From NCBI GenBank assembly GCA_903907865.1, contig CAIVPR010000044.1:310001-374000 (forward strand): DNA of 64,000 nt, written 5' to 3'. Shown here piece by piece: positions 15,797 through 24,239 of the stretch. The position numbers and the translations under genes were made by a program. A model generated the notes under the pieces. The model saw nothing but the letters and a program-made list of their open reading frames with translations. It was not told the DNA's origin and ran no database searches. The first letter of the stretch is position 1; every line of letters starts with the position of its first letter. The stretch is from an uncultured Acidobacteriia bacterium (GTDB taxonomy: Bacteria > Acidobacteriota > Terriglobia > Bryobacterales > Bryobacteraceae).

Positions 15797-16378
15797 TCAG
15801 ATTTTGCTCAGGAATAATTGGTGTACCCTCGAATCTTTTGTCAGCTCGGGATGGAACGTTGCAACCAGGAAACGTCCCTGCTCTACCAGGACCGGGTCTC
15901 CGGCATATTCGGCCAGGACCTTGACACCCGGACCCGCGCGGCGGATGATCGGAGCACGGATGAAGACCGCCTCCACCGGGCCCTCGCCAACCCGATCGCC
16001 AAACTCGGCTACCGGCTCAAGGTCTACGACGCGGCTATCCACCTGCCGTCCGTACGCATTGCGCTCAACGGTCAAATCGATCAAGCCGAAGCTCGCCTGG
16101 GACGGATTCAGCACCTCGGTCGCCAAGAGGATCGCCCCGGCGCAGGTCCCGAACACCGGCTTTTCGGCACAGAACGCCCTCAGCGACTCCCAGAGTTCCA
16201 TGTAGTTGATGAGCTTGAGCATGGTGGTACTCTCGCCCCCCGGAATCACCAGCCCGTCGACGGCTGCCAGTTCGGCAGCCGTGCGCACTTGGACGGGCTC
16301 GGCACCTGCGCGGGAGATGGCCCGCTCGTGCGCCTCGAAATCACCCTGCAACGCGAGTACGCCAACGCGCTTCGCCAT
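15797..16378 (-). CDS. pdxT: pyridoxal 5'-phosphate synthase glutaminase subunit PdxT
   Basis: A 193-residue glutaminase that feeds ammonia to PdxS. Key residues are GGES at 48-51, the nucleophile C79 in FGTCAG, and H176 with E178 in FHPEL, completing the Cys-His-Glu triad. VGVLALQGDFEAH at the N-terminus is typical. ATG 16378 lies 2 bases after the pdxS stop, so the pair is co-translated. Confidence 0.97.
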   Translation of the reverse strand: MAKRVGVLALQGDFEAHERAISRAGAEPVQVRTAAELAAVDGLVIPGGESTTMLKLINYMELWESLRAFCAEKPVFGTCAGAILLATEVLNPSQASFGLIDLTVERNAYGRQVDSRVVDLEPVAEFGDRVGEGPVEAVFIRAPIIRRAGPGVKVLAEYAGDPVLVEQGRFLVATFHPELTKDSRVHQLFLSKI

Positions 16379-16380
16379 GT

Positions 16381-17277
16381 TTACCAGCCCCGCGACGCCA
16401 TCAATTCGCTCTCCGGCAGCTTGGAGATGTCGAGGCCAGCCATGCCGATCCCGAGGTCCTCGCTCGCTTCCAGCAGCTTGATCGGGTCCTTGTAATAGGT
16501 GGCGGCCTTCACGATGGCCTTGGCGCGCGCCTCGGGATCGTCGCTCTTGAAGATGCCGGAACCGACGAAGACGGCCTCGGCGCCCAGCTGCATGACGAGC
16601 GCCGCGTCGGCAGGGGTCGCGATACCACCCGCCGAGAAGTTCGGCACTGGCAAGCGGCCATGCTCGGCGACCCATTCCACCAAGTTGAGCGGTGCGCCAA
16701 GCAGCTTCGCCTCGTGCACCAGTTCCTCCTTGCCGAGGATGGTGAGGTGCCGCATCTCCTTGACGATGGTGCGGATGTGGCGCACAGCCTCAATGATGTT
16801 GCCGGAACCGGCCTCGCCCTTGGTGCGGATCATGGCCGCGCCTTCCGCGATGCGCCGCAGGGCCTCGCCCAGGTTGCGCGCGCCGCAGACGAACGGCACG
16901 GTGAAGTCTCCCTTGTTGATGTGGTGCTCGTCGTCGGCGGGGGTGAGGACCTCGCTCTCGTCGATGAAGTCGACCTTGAGTGCCTCCAGGATGCGCGCCT
17001 CGGTGAAGTGCCCGATGCGGGCCTTGGCCATCACCGGGATGGTTACAGCCTCTTGGATCTCACGGATGATGCGCACCGGGGACATTCGGGCCACGCCGCC
17101 TTCCTTGCGGATGTCCGACGGGACGCGTTCCAGCGCCATGACGGCACACGCGCCAGCCCTCTGGGCGATGACGGCCTGTTCGGCGTTGATGACGTCCATG
17201 ATGACGCCACCCTTCATCATTTCGGCCAGTCCAACCTTGACCTTGAAATTGGGATCGTTCAAGACGTTCAGAATCAT
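16381..17277 (-). CDS. pdxS: pyridoxal 5'-phosphate synthase subunit PdxS
   Basis: A 298-residue TIM-barrel synthase that makes PLP from ribose 5-phosphate, glyceraldehyde 3-phosphate and ammonia. D28 (GVIMDV), K85 (VMAKARIGH), which binds the pentose, and K153 ([11 protein letters not shown]), which carries the later intermediate, are all present. The start ATG is preceded by AGGAG. It lies 38 bases after the pdxR-like gene and 2 bases before pdxT. Confidence 0.98.
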   Translation of the reverse strand: MILNVLNDPNFKVKVGLAEMMKGGVIMDVINAEQAVIAQRAGACAVMALERVPSDIRKEGGVARMSPVRIIREIQEAVTIPVMAKARIGHFTEARILEALKVDFIDESEVLTPADDEHHINKGDFTVPFVCGARNLGEALRRIAEGAAMIRTKGEAGSGNIIEAVRHIRTIVKEMRHLTILGKEELVHEAKLLGAPLNLVEWVAEHGRLPVPNFSAGGIATPADAALVMQLGAEAVFVGSGIFKSDDPEARAKAIVKAATYYKDPIKLLEASEDLGIGMAGLDISKLPESELMASRGW

Positions 17278-17315
17278 TGCTGTTCTCCTAACAGTTTCTT
17301 AGACCACTGCATTTT

Positions 17316-18764
17316 TCAGACCATGGCGAAGGCAGACCTCGACGCTTCGTCGCGCGAGCCGGCCGCGTTGCGAATTACTTCGCCCAGAATTTCCACGCCA
17401 CGACGGATCTCGTCGGGCTCAAGACCGGCAAAACTGAGCCGGAGCCCCGAATCGAAGGGGCGCGTCACGGAAAAATAGCGTCCCGGCAGGAAATCGACCC
17501 CCGCCTGCTGGGCGAGGCCCCGCACGGAGCTGGAATCGAGTCCGTCGGGCAGTTCAAGCCACATGTTCATGCCGCCGTCGGGGAGCCGGTAGCGGCATCC
17601 GTAGAGGTGCCGGCGGGCCGAATCCTCCATCGCGCGAAGCTTTTCGCGCCCGGCCGCAACCATGTGCGCCTGGTGGGCGGCAAGCCTGCCGGATTCAGCG
17701 AAGCGGAGGAGGAATGCTTGGGACAACTGGTCGGTGTGGAGGTCGGCCAGTTGCTTGAGCTCGGTGACGCGGGCGATCACCGGCTTGGGGGCGATGATCC
17801 AGCCACAGCGCATGCCGGGGAAGGCAATCTTCGAGAAGCTGCCGAGCAGGATTACGTTGGGATCGAGTGCTTTCAGGCGGGGTGGGGCCCCTCCCGCGTA
17901 GTCGAGTTCGCTGTAAATGTCGTTTTCGATGATGACGGCCCCGGCGGCGCGCGCAATCGAGACGATTTGGCGTCGTGCGGCGGCGGGAATCGTGCCACCC
18001 GTCGGATTCTGGAAGGAAGGGGTCAGGACGACCAGCTTCGCGCCGCGTTCGAGCGCCTGGCGCAGCGAGTGCGGTTCCGCACCCTCCGACCCGACGGAAA
18101 CGCCGATCAGTTCCGCGCCGGCTTCGAGGAACAGGTTTTTCAATCCGGGGTAGACGGGTTCTTCAATCGCGACCTTGGCACCGGGCCGCAACAGGGCGCG
18201 GCGCAGCAGGTCCACCGCTTGCTGGCAACCGTTGGTGATGAGAATGCCGTCCGTGTCCGAGGCCTCGACAGTCCTCCGCATCACGAATTGCTTCAACGGC
18301 TCGTAGCCCGAGGGCGAGCCGATCTGAAGCAACGGGCGGAGTCGGTCACTCTCGAGCACTTCCGTGGCCGATTGGCGGAACTCGTCAACCGGAAACAGTT
18401 TCTCCGCCGGACGCGAAGCCGAAAAGTTAATGGTGCCGGAGCGCCCCGGTGCCGCGGAGGCCGCCGAAGTCGAGGGAGTCAGGATGCGGGCCCAGTTGAC
18501 GGCGTCGGGGGCCCGTTCGGGAAGGCCGCGGACGAAACTTCCCCGCCCCACCGCGCCCTTGATCCACCCGTCGGATTCGAGAAGCTCGTACGCGGCGGAA
18601 ACGGTGGTCCGGTTCAGTCCAAGTTGGCCAGCCAATTCACGGGTTGGCGGCAATCGGTCGCCAGGCAGGATTTCGCCAGTCTCGATGCGGCGTTGCAAGT
18701 AAACACCGAGTTGCCTGTATAGGGGCACCTCGGAGCTTTCGTCGAGTTCAGGCCGCAGGACCAT
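17316..18764 (-). CDS. pdxR: PdxR-like MocR-family regulator (GntR helix-turn-helix plus aminotransferase fold)
   Basis: A 482-residue fusion. Residues 1-80 form a GntR winged helix (VPLYRQLGVYLQRRIETGE, then LPPTRELAGQLGLNRTTVS). The rest is a fold-type I aminotransferase domain with FQNPTGGTIP, a DIYSELDY segment and the PLP lysine in LLGSFSKIAFPG. In firmicutes and actinobacteria, PdxR regulators of this type sense PLP and control pdxST. Its position directly ahead of pdxS supports that role here. The ATG at 18764 follows a TATACT box after only 7 bases, so the mRNA may be leaderless. A long upstream open frame is not part of the protein. Confidence 0.88.
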   Translation of the reverse strand: MVLRPELDESSEVPLYRQLGVYLQRRIETGEILPGDRLPPTRELAGQLGLNRTTVSAAYELLESDGWIKGAVGRGSFVRGLPERAPDAVNWARILTPSTSAASAAPGRSGTINFSASRPAEKLFPVDEFRQSATEVLESDRLRPLLQIGSPSGYEPLKQFVMRRTVEASDTDGILITNGCQQAVDLLRRALLRPGAKVAIEEPVYPGLKNLFLEAGAELIGVSVGSEGAEPHSLRQALERGAKLVVLTPSFQNPTGGTIPAAARRQIVSIARAAGAVIIENDIYSELDYAGGAPPRLKALDPNVILLGSFSKIAFPGMRCGWIIAPKPVIARVTELKQLADLHTDQLSQAFLLRFAESGRLAAHQAHMVAAGREKLRAMEDSARRHLYGCRYRLPDGGMNMWLELPDGLDSSSVRGLAQQAGVDFLPGRYFSVTRPFDSGLRLSFAGLEPDEIRRGVEILGEVIRNAAGSRDEASRSAFAMV

Positions 18765-18771
18765 TGGCCGA

Positions 18772-18801
18772 AGTATAGCATGCCAAATTGGACTGCCACA
18801 A
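18772..18801 (-). promoter_or_regulatory. probable pdxR operon promoter
   Basis: On the minus strand, TATACT (18777-18772) forms a good -10 element and TTGTGG (18801-18796), 18 bases upstream, a partial -35. The -35 sits in the loop of the palindrome at 18787-18812, so a protein bound there would block RNA polymerase. The -10 ends 7 bases before the ATG, which would make a leaderless or nearly leaderless message. Confidence 0.45.
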
Positions 18802-18855
18802 GCCAGTCCAATCGGACTTGGTGGCCTGGATTGGACCGACCGGATACAATCCAAG
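18787..18855. promoter_or_regulatory. probable PdxR operator: palindrome plus repeated half-sites
   Basis: ATTGGACTG (18787-18795) and CAGTCCAAT (18804-18812) are a perfect 9-bp inverted repeat with an 8-base spacer. A direct copy with one mismatch, ATTGGACCG, follows at 18830-18838, and a looser inverted one, CAATCCAAG, at 18847-18855. MocR regulators are known to bind combined direct and inverted repeats in front of their own gene. The region lies between pdxR and the divergent RidA-like gene, so both may be controlled. Confidence 0.6.
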
Positions 18856-18858
18856 GTA

Positions 18859-19863
18859 ATGCGATTGCGCTGGCCAACTCTGTGCAAGTATGCGGTTCCC
18901 TGGCTGTTGTTGGCCACCACACTGGTTGGCGGGAAAAAGAACCCCGACGAGGTGACGCAGATACTTGCGCTCCCCAAGGACCCGCCGCCGGTCGCTGTGG
19001 GCGAGACGCGCAAGCTGGTGTTCCACCTGTCGCCGCTTTCGGGCAAGGGGTTGCTGTCGCAGCAGACTCGTGACGCCCTAAAGGCAATCCTCAAAATCAA
19101 CGGCGGGGCCCAGGTCATCCATTTACGCGCGTTTGTGGCCGGCAGCGGCGACATACGGCGCGTGCCGCAAATTGTTAGCGAAGTGTTCACCGAGAAGAAG
19201 CTGCCACTTCCGTCCGTGAGCGTGGTACTGGCCGGTGCCCTGCCGCTGGAGAACGCGCAGGTGCTGATCGAGTCGGTCTCCATGGGGCGAAAGGACGCCG
19301 GGCAGGGTGGATTGGATTTCATTGTCGGCGAGGAAGCGGTGGACAAGGACCCGGCCGCGCCTGTGGCACCGCTGCTGAAACGGGCGGTCGACTCCCTGGC
19401 GTCGAAGATGAAAGGCACTGCCCTTCGGGTGAGCTGTTTCGTAACCGCGCCTCCCAATGCGCCCGAGTTTTCCGCAATCGTGTCGGCCAAGTTCGGGTCA
19501 GCGCCGGCGACGCTGGTGATGGCGCAGCGGGGAGCCTACCAAGCCATGGCGATGTGCGAAGGCGTGTCGCGCGCCTCCGCAGCAGGACCGGAACGATTGG
19601 CGTTTTCCGGGACCCGTGTGGCGTTCGGTTCCGCCGAAAAGGACATGGCACTGGCATTCCAGCGGCTGGATCGGGATTTCGCGGAAGCGGGGGCGTCACC
19701 GGCAAGTTTGATCTACACGAACCTGTATCCGGTGTCCTCGCAGATCGGGGCGTTGGCGCGCAAGCTGCGGGTTGCCGACTCGCCGGTGTCCGTCATGGCG
19801 TTCGAAGGTGTGGCATCCAACGACGCCGGTTTCGCGGTCGGTGCCGTGGCAGCGGTCAAATAG
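18859..19863 (+). CDS. exported protein with two RidA/YjgF-like halves
   Basis: A 334-residue protein with a signal peptide (KYAVPWLLLATTLVGG). Two RidA-like halves follow: IHLRAFVAGSGDIRRVPQIV with LPLPSVSVVLAGALPLENAQ around residues 90-140, and AFQRLDRDFAEAGASPASL with IYTNLYPVSSQIG around residues 270-310. RidA enzymes hydrolyse reactive enamines and imines made by PLP enzymes. The usual catalytic Arg of RidA is not obvious, so activity is open. The gene diverges from pdxR-pdxST across a 94-base region containing the palindrome. A TACAAT box (18845-18850) lies 8 bases before the ATG. Confidence 0.65.
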   Translation: MRLRWPTLCKYAVPWLLLATTLVGGKKNPDEVTQILALPKDPPPVAVGETRKLVFHLSPLSGKGLLSQQTRDALKAILKINGGAQVIHLRAFVAGSGDIRRVPQIVSEVFTEKKLPLPSVSVVLAGALPLENAQVLIESVSMGRKDAGQGGLDFIVGEEAVDKDPAAPVAPLLKRAVDSLASKMKGTALRVSCFVTAPPNAPEFSAIVSAKFGSAPATLVMAQRGAYQAMAMCEGVSRASAAGPERLAFSGTRVAFGSAEKDMALAFQRLDRDFAEAGASPASLIYTNLYPVSSQIGALARKLRVADSPVSVMAFEGVASNDAGFAVGAVAAVK

Positions 19864-19947
19864 GGTCGGAACCGACACCGGGATTGCTACCATGGGCATG
19901 GCCCGTCTCCCGCAGCGACCTCCGTCGGTCTCCACTTAGAGGACGAT

Positions 19948-21351
19948 ATGAACATCACGAACCGCAAACTTTTCATGGCCGGAATTACGGCCTCGACCCT
20001 CGGACTGCTTTTCGTCGCGACAGCCCCAACCGCCCCCGCCCAAGCCAATGACGCCGCGCTGGTGGCCAGGGCCAAGGCGATCCACGCCCGCGTCATCAAG
20101 CTGGACACACACAACGACATCGAGGCCAGCCACTTTACCGCCGACTGCAACTACAAGATGCGGCTCACCACCCAGGTCAACATCCCCAAGATGGTGGAAG
20201 GCGGCATGGACGTCTCGTTCATGATCGCCTACGTCGGCCAAGGACCGCTTACGCCGGAAGGCTACGACGACGCCTACAAACAGGCCGTCGCCAAGTTCGA
20301 CGCCGTCCACCGCTTCACGGAGAAGCTCGCCGCGGACAACATGGGCCTTGCCCTGACCCCGGCCGATGTGATCGCGCTGCACAAGAAGAACCTCCGAATC
20401 GCCGTGATCGGCGTCGAGAACGGCTACCCCATCGGGACCGACATCAAGCGCGTCAAGGAATTCTACGACCGTGGCGGCCGCTACATGTCCCTGGCGCACA
20501 ACGGCAACAGCCAACTCGCCGACTCCAACACCGGCGAAACACAGGGCTACCTCTACAACAACGGCCTGTCGCCCCTCGGTCGCGAGGTGATCGCCGAAAT
20601 GAACCGTCTTGGCATGATGGTCGACCTTTCCCACCCTTCCAAAGGCGCGAACATGGAGGCGATCCGGCTTTCCAAGGCACCGGTGATCGCTTCGCACTCG
20701 GGTGTTCGGGCGCTCGCCGACGTCAGCCGTAACATGGACGACGAACAACTGCTGGCGCTCAAGAAGAACGGCGGCGTAATCCAAGTGGTGGGTTTCGCGT
20801 CCTACGTCAAGGTTGATTCCAAGGAGCGTACGGCGGCGCTCGCGAAACTGCGCGAGGAGTTCGGCATCGGCGTGACCGGCGGAGGCAGGGGCGGCGGACG
20901 CGGTGGACGCGGACGCGGTGCGGCTGCCGAGACGGCCAGCGCGTGTCCCGTCGAAGACCCGAATGCCCCGCCCCAGGCTGGCGGACGCGGTCGCGGCGGC
21001 TTCAACTTCGAACAGTTCGTGGCACCGGAGCGCCGCGCCGAATTCGCCAAGCGCATGGCGGAACTCGACGCCAAGTACCCGCCCGCCGCCCGCGCCAACG
21101 TTCAGGACTTTGTCAACCACATCGATTATGCCGTGAAGCTGATCGGCATCGACCACGTCGGCATTTCGTCCGACTTCGATGGTGGCGGCGGCATCGACGG
21201 CTGGAACTCGGCTGCCGAGGCCTTCAACGTGACGCTGGAATTGGTGCGTCGCGGCTACACCGAAGAGCAGATCGGCAAGATCTGGAGCGGCAACCTGCTG
21301 CGGGTGTGGGGCGAAGTCGAAAAGGTCGCGAAACAGTTGCAAAAGAAGTAG
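19948..21351 (+). CDS. exported membrane dipeptidase-like enzyme, peptidase M19
   Basis: A 467-residue zinc dipeptidase of the renal dipeptidase family, with a signal peptide up to about residue 33. Metal ligands are visible as KLDTHNDIE (H55, D57), AVIGVENGYPIG (bridging Glu), VDLSHPS and VIASHSGVR; DHVGISSDFDG gives the late Asp. Between about residues 308 and 348 there is an insertion of Gly/Arg-rich sequence (GGGRGGGRGGRGRG and GGRGRGGF) that normal M19 enzymes lack. The next gene starts 1 base after its stop. Confidence 0.9.
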   Translation: MNITNRKLFMAGITASTLGLLFVATAPTAPAQANDAALVARAKAIHARVIKLDTHNDIEASHFTADCNYKMRLTTQVNIPKMVEGGMDVSFMIAYVGQGPLTPEGYDDAYKQAVAKFDAVHRFTEKLAADNMGLALTPADVIALHKKNLRIAVIGVENGYPIGTDIKRVKEFYDRGGRYMSLAHNGNSQLADSNTGETQGYLYNNGLSPLGREVIAEMNRLGMMVDLSHPSKGANMEAIRLSKAPVIASHSGVRALADVSRNMDDEQLLALKKNGGVIQVVGFASYVKVDSKERTAALAKLREEFGIGVTGGGRGGGRGGRGRGAAAETASACPVEDPNAPPQAGGRGRGGFNFEQFVAPERRAEFAKRMAELDAKYPPAARANVQDFVNHIDYAVKLIGIDHVGISSDFDGGGGIDGWNSAAEAFNVTLELVRRGYTEEQIGKIWSGNLLRVWGEVEKVAKQLQKK

Positions 21352-21352
21352 G

Positions 21353-21790
21353 ATGCCGCACCTGCGTTTGGAAGTGCCCGCCGAATGGCTTGGACCGGAA
21401 TTCCGGGCTGCGACCGGCTTTGATGCCGAAAAGCTGCTCGGAGTTCTTGTCCAGACGGTGGCGGGCTTGCGAATGGGGGAGCCGCCCGGCGTTACGTTCA
21501 TCAACCTCTCCAACCTGAAGCACGCCATCATCCCGGTCCATGCCGCCGGGGTGGGTGGCGATCCGGCCAAGCGATTCCTGCATGTTACGTTGGCGGCTGG
21601 AAACGACACGCCGGGGCGCACTGCCGAGGTGCGTTGCCGGGCGGCGGAGGCGCTGGGCGACGCGGTCGACGCCTTCACCGCCGGGTTGGCGGGGCTGGCA
21701 TCGGTCACCGTCCATGTCCAGGATATCGACCGCACAAGAGGCTATTCGACGACGACGGAACGGAAGAAGACGCGCGACGGAACGAATTGA
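21353..21790 (+). CDS. tautomerase/5-carboxymethyl-2-hydroxymuconate isomerase-like protein
   Basis: A 145-residue protein. MPHLRLEVPAEW, GEPPGVTFINLSNLKH and FLHVTLAAGNDTPGRTAEVR, with ADAF-type helices between, resemble the CHMI/4-oxalocrotonate tautomerase fold, in which the Pro after the initiator Met is the catalytic base; here it is Pro2. The ATG lies 1 base after the dipeptidase stop. The C-terminal dozen residues are charged and may be read-through of a shorter ancestral end. The substrate is not evident. Confidence 0.65.
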   Translation: MPHLRLEVPAEWLGPEFRAATGFDAEKLLGVLVQTVAGLRMGEPPGVTFINLSNLKHAIIPVHAAGVGGDPAKRFLHVTLAAGNDTPGRTAEVRCRAAEALGDAVDAFTAGLAGLASVTVHVQDIDRTRGYSTTTERKKTRDGTN

Positions 21791-21828
21791 TCCCAGAAAC
21801 GGCAGTTGACCGTGCCGGTTCCGCGAAC

Positions 21829-21898
21829 AAACACTCCCTCGCGGTCGCGGCTCTGCCGAATCAGCATGATACCGAGCCACGACCGCAAGGGAGTGTTT
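21829..21898. repeat. REP-like inverted repeat, copy 1
   Basis: Two 25-base arms (21829-21853 and 21874-21898) match as inverted repeats at 23 of 25 positions around a 20-base loop. The right arm starts GAGCCACGACCGC and ends GGGAGTGTTT. The same 25 bases recur exactly at 55014. On RNA it would form a long hairpin between two plus-strand genes, so it may act as a terminator or mRNA stabiliser. Confidence 0.8.
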
Positions 21899-21963
21899 CT
21901 TCGAGCCATACACGGCTGAGGCGCACGCAACTGCCGTTTCCAAGTTGATAGACTAATCGTCCG

Positions 21964-23805
21964 GTGCCACGATTCCTGATCTCCGTGCTCTTGTTCGCCG
22001 CCGTTGCGATCGCCCAAGACCAGAAGTTCGCCGTCCAGATTGCAGGCGCGCCGTTTCCGGAATTCCTGCCTTCCGGCGACTCGATCACCGTGAAGATCAC
22101 TCCGTCCGGGCCACAGGCTGGCAAACGGATGGCGGTCAACCTGAACGGGCGCGACGTCACACCGCTCTTTCAATCGGGCACGGCGACATTGAACGGTCTC
22201 AAATCCGGTCCGAACACCATCGAAGTTTTCGCGACCAAGTCATCGCGCGTGGCTGCAACCCGAATGGTGGTTTCAACGGGCACCGCACCGCAATCCACCT
22301 GTGCTGATCTTGTCAACAAGCCGCTCGGGTTCCCAGCCTCGGATCAGCTGGTGATCGAGTCCGCGACGCCGGTCGCCGCAACAACCCAGCTTCCCGCCCA
22401 CTGCGTGGTCCGGGGTACCTCCAATCCCCACGACGGCGCGAACAACTCCCACTTCGCCATCGGCTTCGAGGTGCGGTTGCCGGACCGCTGGAGCGGACGA
22501 TTCCTGTTCCAAGGTGGTGGCGGGAACGACGGGACGGTGAACAACGTGATCGGAAACAACACGGGGCGAGGTTCGCCGCCTGCGTTGGCACGCGGATTCG
22601 CCGTCGCAGCCACCGACGGCGGCCACAGCGGGCGCACTGCGGCCTCGTTCGGCTTCGACCAACAAGCACGCATCGACCACGCCTACGCGGCGTACGGCAA
22701 AACCGCCGAGATCGCCAGGTCCCTAATGCGCGTCTACTACGGGCGGACGCCGGACAGATCCTACGTGGTAGGTTGTTCCGGCGGCGGTCGACAGGCGATG
22801 ATGTTCTCGCAGCGCTTCCCGGATTTGTTCGACGGCGTGGTGGCCTGCGCTCCGGCGATGCGCGTCTCGTCTGGCGCCACGATCTCTGCCGCATGGGAGT
22901 CGAGGCTCTACCGGGCCATCGCCCCCAACGGGACGGATGGCGCGCCGGTACTCAGCCAGGCGTTTTCCAACGAAGATTTGGCCCTTGTATCGAAGGCCGT
23001 CTTGACCGCCTGCGACGGTCTTGATGGTGCGATGGATGGCGAGATCAACGACTACCAAGGGTGCAAATTCAATCCCAAAACGCTGGAGTGCGTCGGCGCA
23101 AAGGCTACAGGATGCCTAACACCACCGCAGGTCGAAGCTCTTTCCGAGGCATTCGCCGGGCCGCATAGCAGCAACGGCACCCGCCTCTATTCGGCGTGGC
23201 CCTGGGACGCCGGAATTTCCGATCCCGGTTGGCGCGCCTGGAAGCTGGGCACAAGTCCCAACGCCCAGCCGAACTCCCTGTTCGCGATGTTGATGCAGGA
23301 CGCCCTCGGCAACGAGTTCCTCACACCTGCCCGCCCCGCCGTCAGCATCTTCCAGTTCGACTTCGACCATGACCCGGCGGCAATGGAGGCCGAATCCGCC
23401 ATCTACGACACCTTTCGGGACGACAAACTAGCCGCCTTCCACAGCCACGGCGGGAAGCTGCTGTTTTTCCACGGCATGAGCGATCCGATCTTTTCGCCGC
23501 TCGACACAATCGACTACTACAACCGGCTGGCAAAGAACAATGGCGGCTTGGCGGCAGTTCGAAGCTGGGCGCGGACTTTCCTCATTCCGGGCATGACGCA
23601 CTGTTCGGGAGGTCCGGCGAACGACACTTTCGACGGCTTGTCCACGATCATCGATTGGGTAGAAAACGGCACCGCTCCCGACCGTATCAAGTCGAGCGGA
23701 CGCGCCTTTCCCGGACGCACCCGACCGCTCTGCGCCTATCCGACCCAAGCGCACTACAACGGAACCGGCAACCTCGAAGACGCCGCCAGTTTCACCTGCC
23801 GGTAG
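21964..23805 (+). CDS. exported tannase/feruloyl esterase family protein
   Basis: A 613-residue protein starting at GTG 21964 with a signal peptide (MPRFLISVLLFAAVAIAQ). A beta-rich N-terminal module (about 20-105) precedes an alpha/beta-hydrolase. The nucleophile is in YVVGCSGGGRQA, the Asp in FFHGMSDPIF and the His in IPGMTHCSGGP. Cys residues flanking Ser and His form the CS-D-HC arrangement typical of this family, in which a disulphide ties the triad together. It probably releases phenolic acids from plant esters or tannins. Length and motifs are normal. Confidence 0.9.
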   Translation: MPRFLISVLLFAAVAIAQDQKFAVQIAGAPFPEFLPSGDSITVKITPSGPQAGKRMAVNLNGRDVTPLFQSGTATLNGLKSGPNTIEVFATKSSRVAATRMVVSTGTAPQSTCADLVNKPLGFPASDQLVIESATPVAATTQLPAHCVVRGTSNPHDGANNSHFAIGFEVRLPDRWSGRFLFQGGGGNDGTVNNVIGNNTGRGSPPALARGFAVAATDGGHSGRTAASFGFDQQARIDHAYAAYGKTAEIARSLMRVYYGRTPDRSYVVGCSGGGRQAMMFSQRFPDLFDGVVACAPAMRVSSGATISAAWESRLYRAIAPNGTDGAPVLSQAFSNEDLALVSKAVLTACDGLDGAMDGEINDYQGCKFNPKTLECVGAKATGCLTPPQVEALSEAFAGPHSSNGTRLYSAWPWDAGISDPGWRAWKLGTSPNAQPNSLFAMLMQDALGNEFLTPARPAVSIFQFDFDHDPAAMEAESAIYDTFRDDKLAAFHSHGGKLLFFHGMSDPIFSPLDTIDYYNRLAKNNGGLAAVRSWARTFLIPGMTHCSGGPANDTFDGLSTIIDWVENGTAPDRIKSSGRAFPGRTRPLCAYPTQAHYNGTGNLEDAASFTCR

Positions 23806-23807
23806 AC

Positions 23808-24185
23808 CTATTTCGCCAAGAAGCCAGTGAACTGGCCTTCGACGCCGTACTCGGCCACGTTCACAAACCCCTTCATTTCGGTCGGGGAAGTGAGCGCCCC
23901 ACGGTACTGGAGAGTCACGACGCCGTTGGCCTGCGTAGTGACCTTGATCGTCCAAGTGACCTTCTGGCCGTCCACCTTGCCAGTGACTTCGCTGTTTCCG
24001 CGCTCCGAGGCGCAAGTGCCGCCAAGATCGCTGCCTTCCTGCGTGAAAGTGCAGGCCCAGTCGCTTTCACGGTCGGAAACATTGATGTGTACCTGCCATT
24101 TACCGGCGAGTTGCGCGGTGGGGTCCGCCGCGGTCGCGAATGTCGCGGCTGCCAGCAGTATCGCAACCAGAGTTCGTTTGATCAA
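23808..24185 (-). CDS. small exported beta-rich protein of unknown function
   Basis: A 125-residue protein with signal peptide MIKRTLVAILLAAATFATA and start TTG 24185, supported by AGGAG 8 bases upstream. The mature part (LAGKWQVHINVSDRESDWAC, then GTCASERGNSEVTGKV) looks like a small beta-barrel; two Cys residues could pair. I do not recognise a named family. It converges with the tannase-like gene, 2 bases apart. Confidence 0.7.
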   Translation of the reverse strand: MIKRTLVAILLAAATFATAADPTAQLAGKWQVHINVSDRESDWACTFTQEGSDLGGTCASERGNSEVTGKVDGQKVTWTIKVTTQANGVVTLQYRGALTSPTEMKGFVNVAEYGVEGQFTGFLAK

Positions 24186-24239
24186 TCGGTGTCTCCTGTG
24201 GGCGGCAAGTCCCGCTACCTAGAAAAGTATACCCGCACC

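Noticed and set aside
17316-19490. Extended frame of 724 codons for the PdxR-like protein
   Set aside because: The first 242 codons run through the divergent promoter and antisense to the RidA-like gene; the GntR domain begins at ATG 18764.
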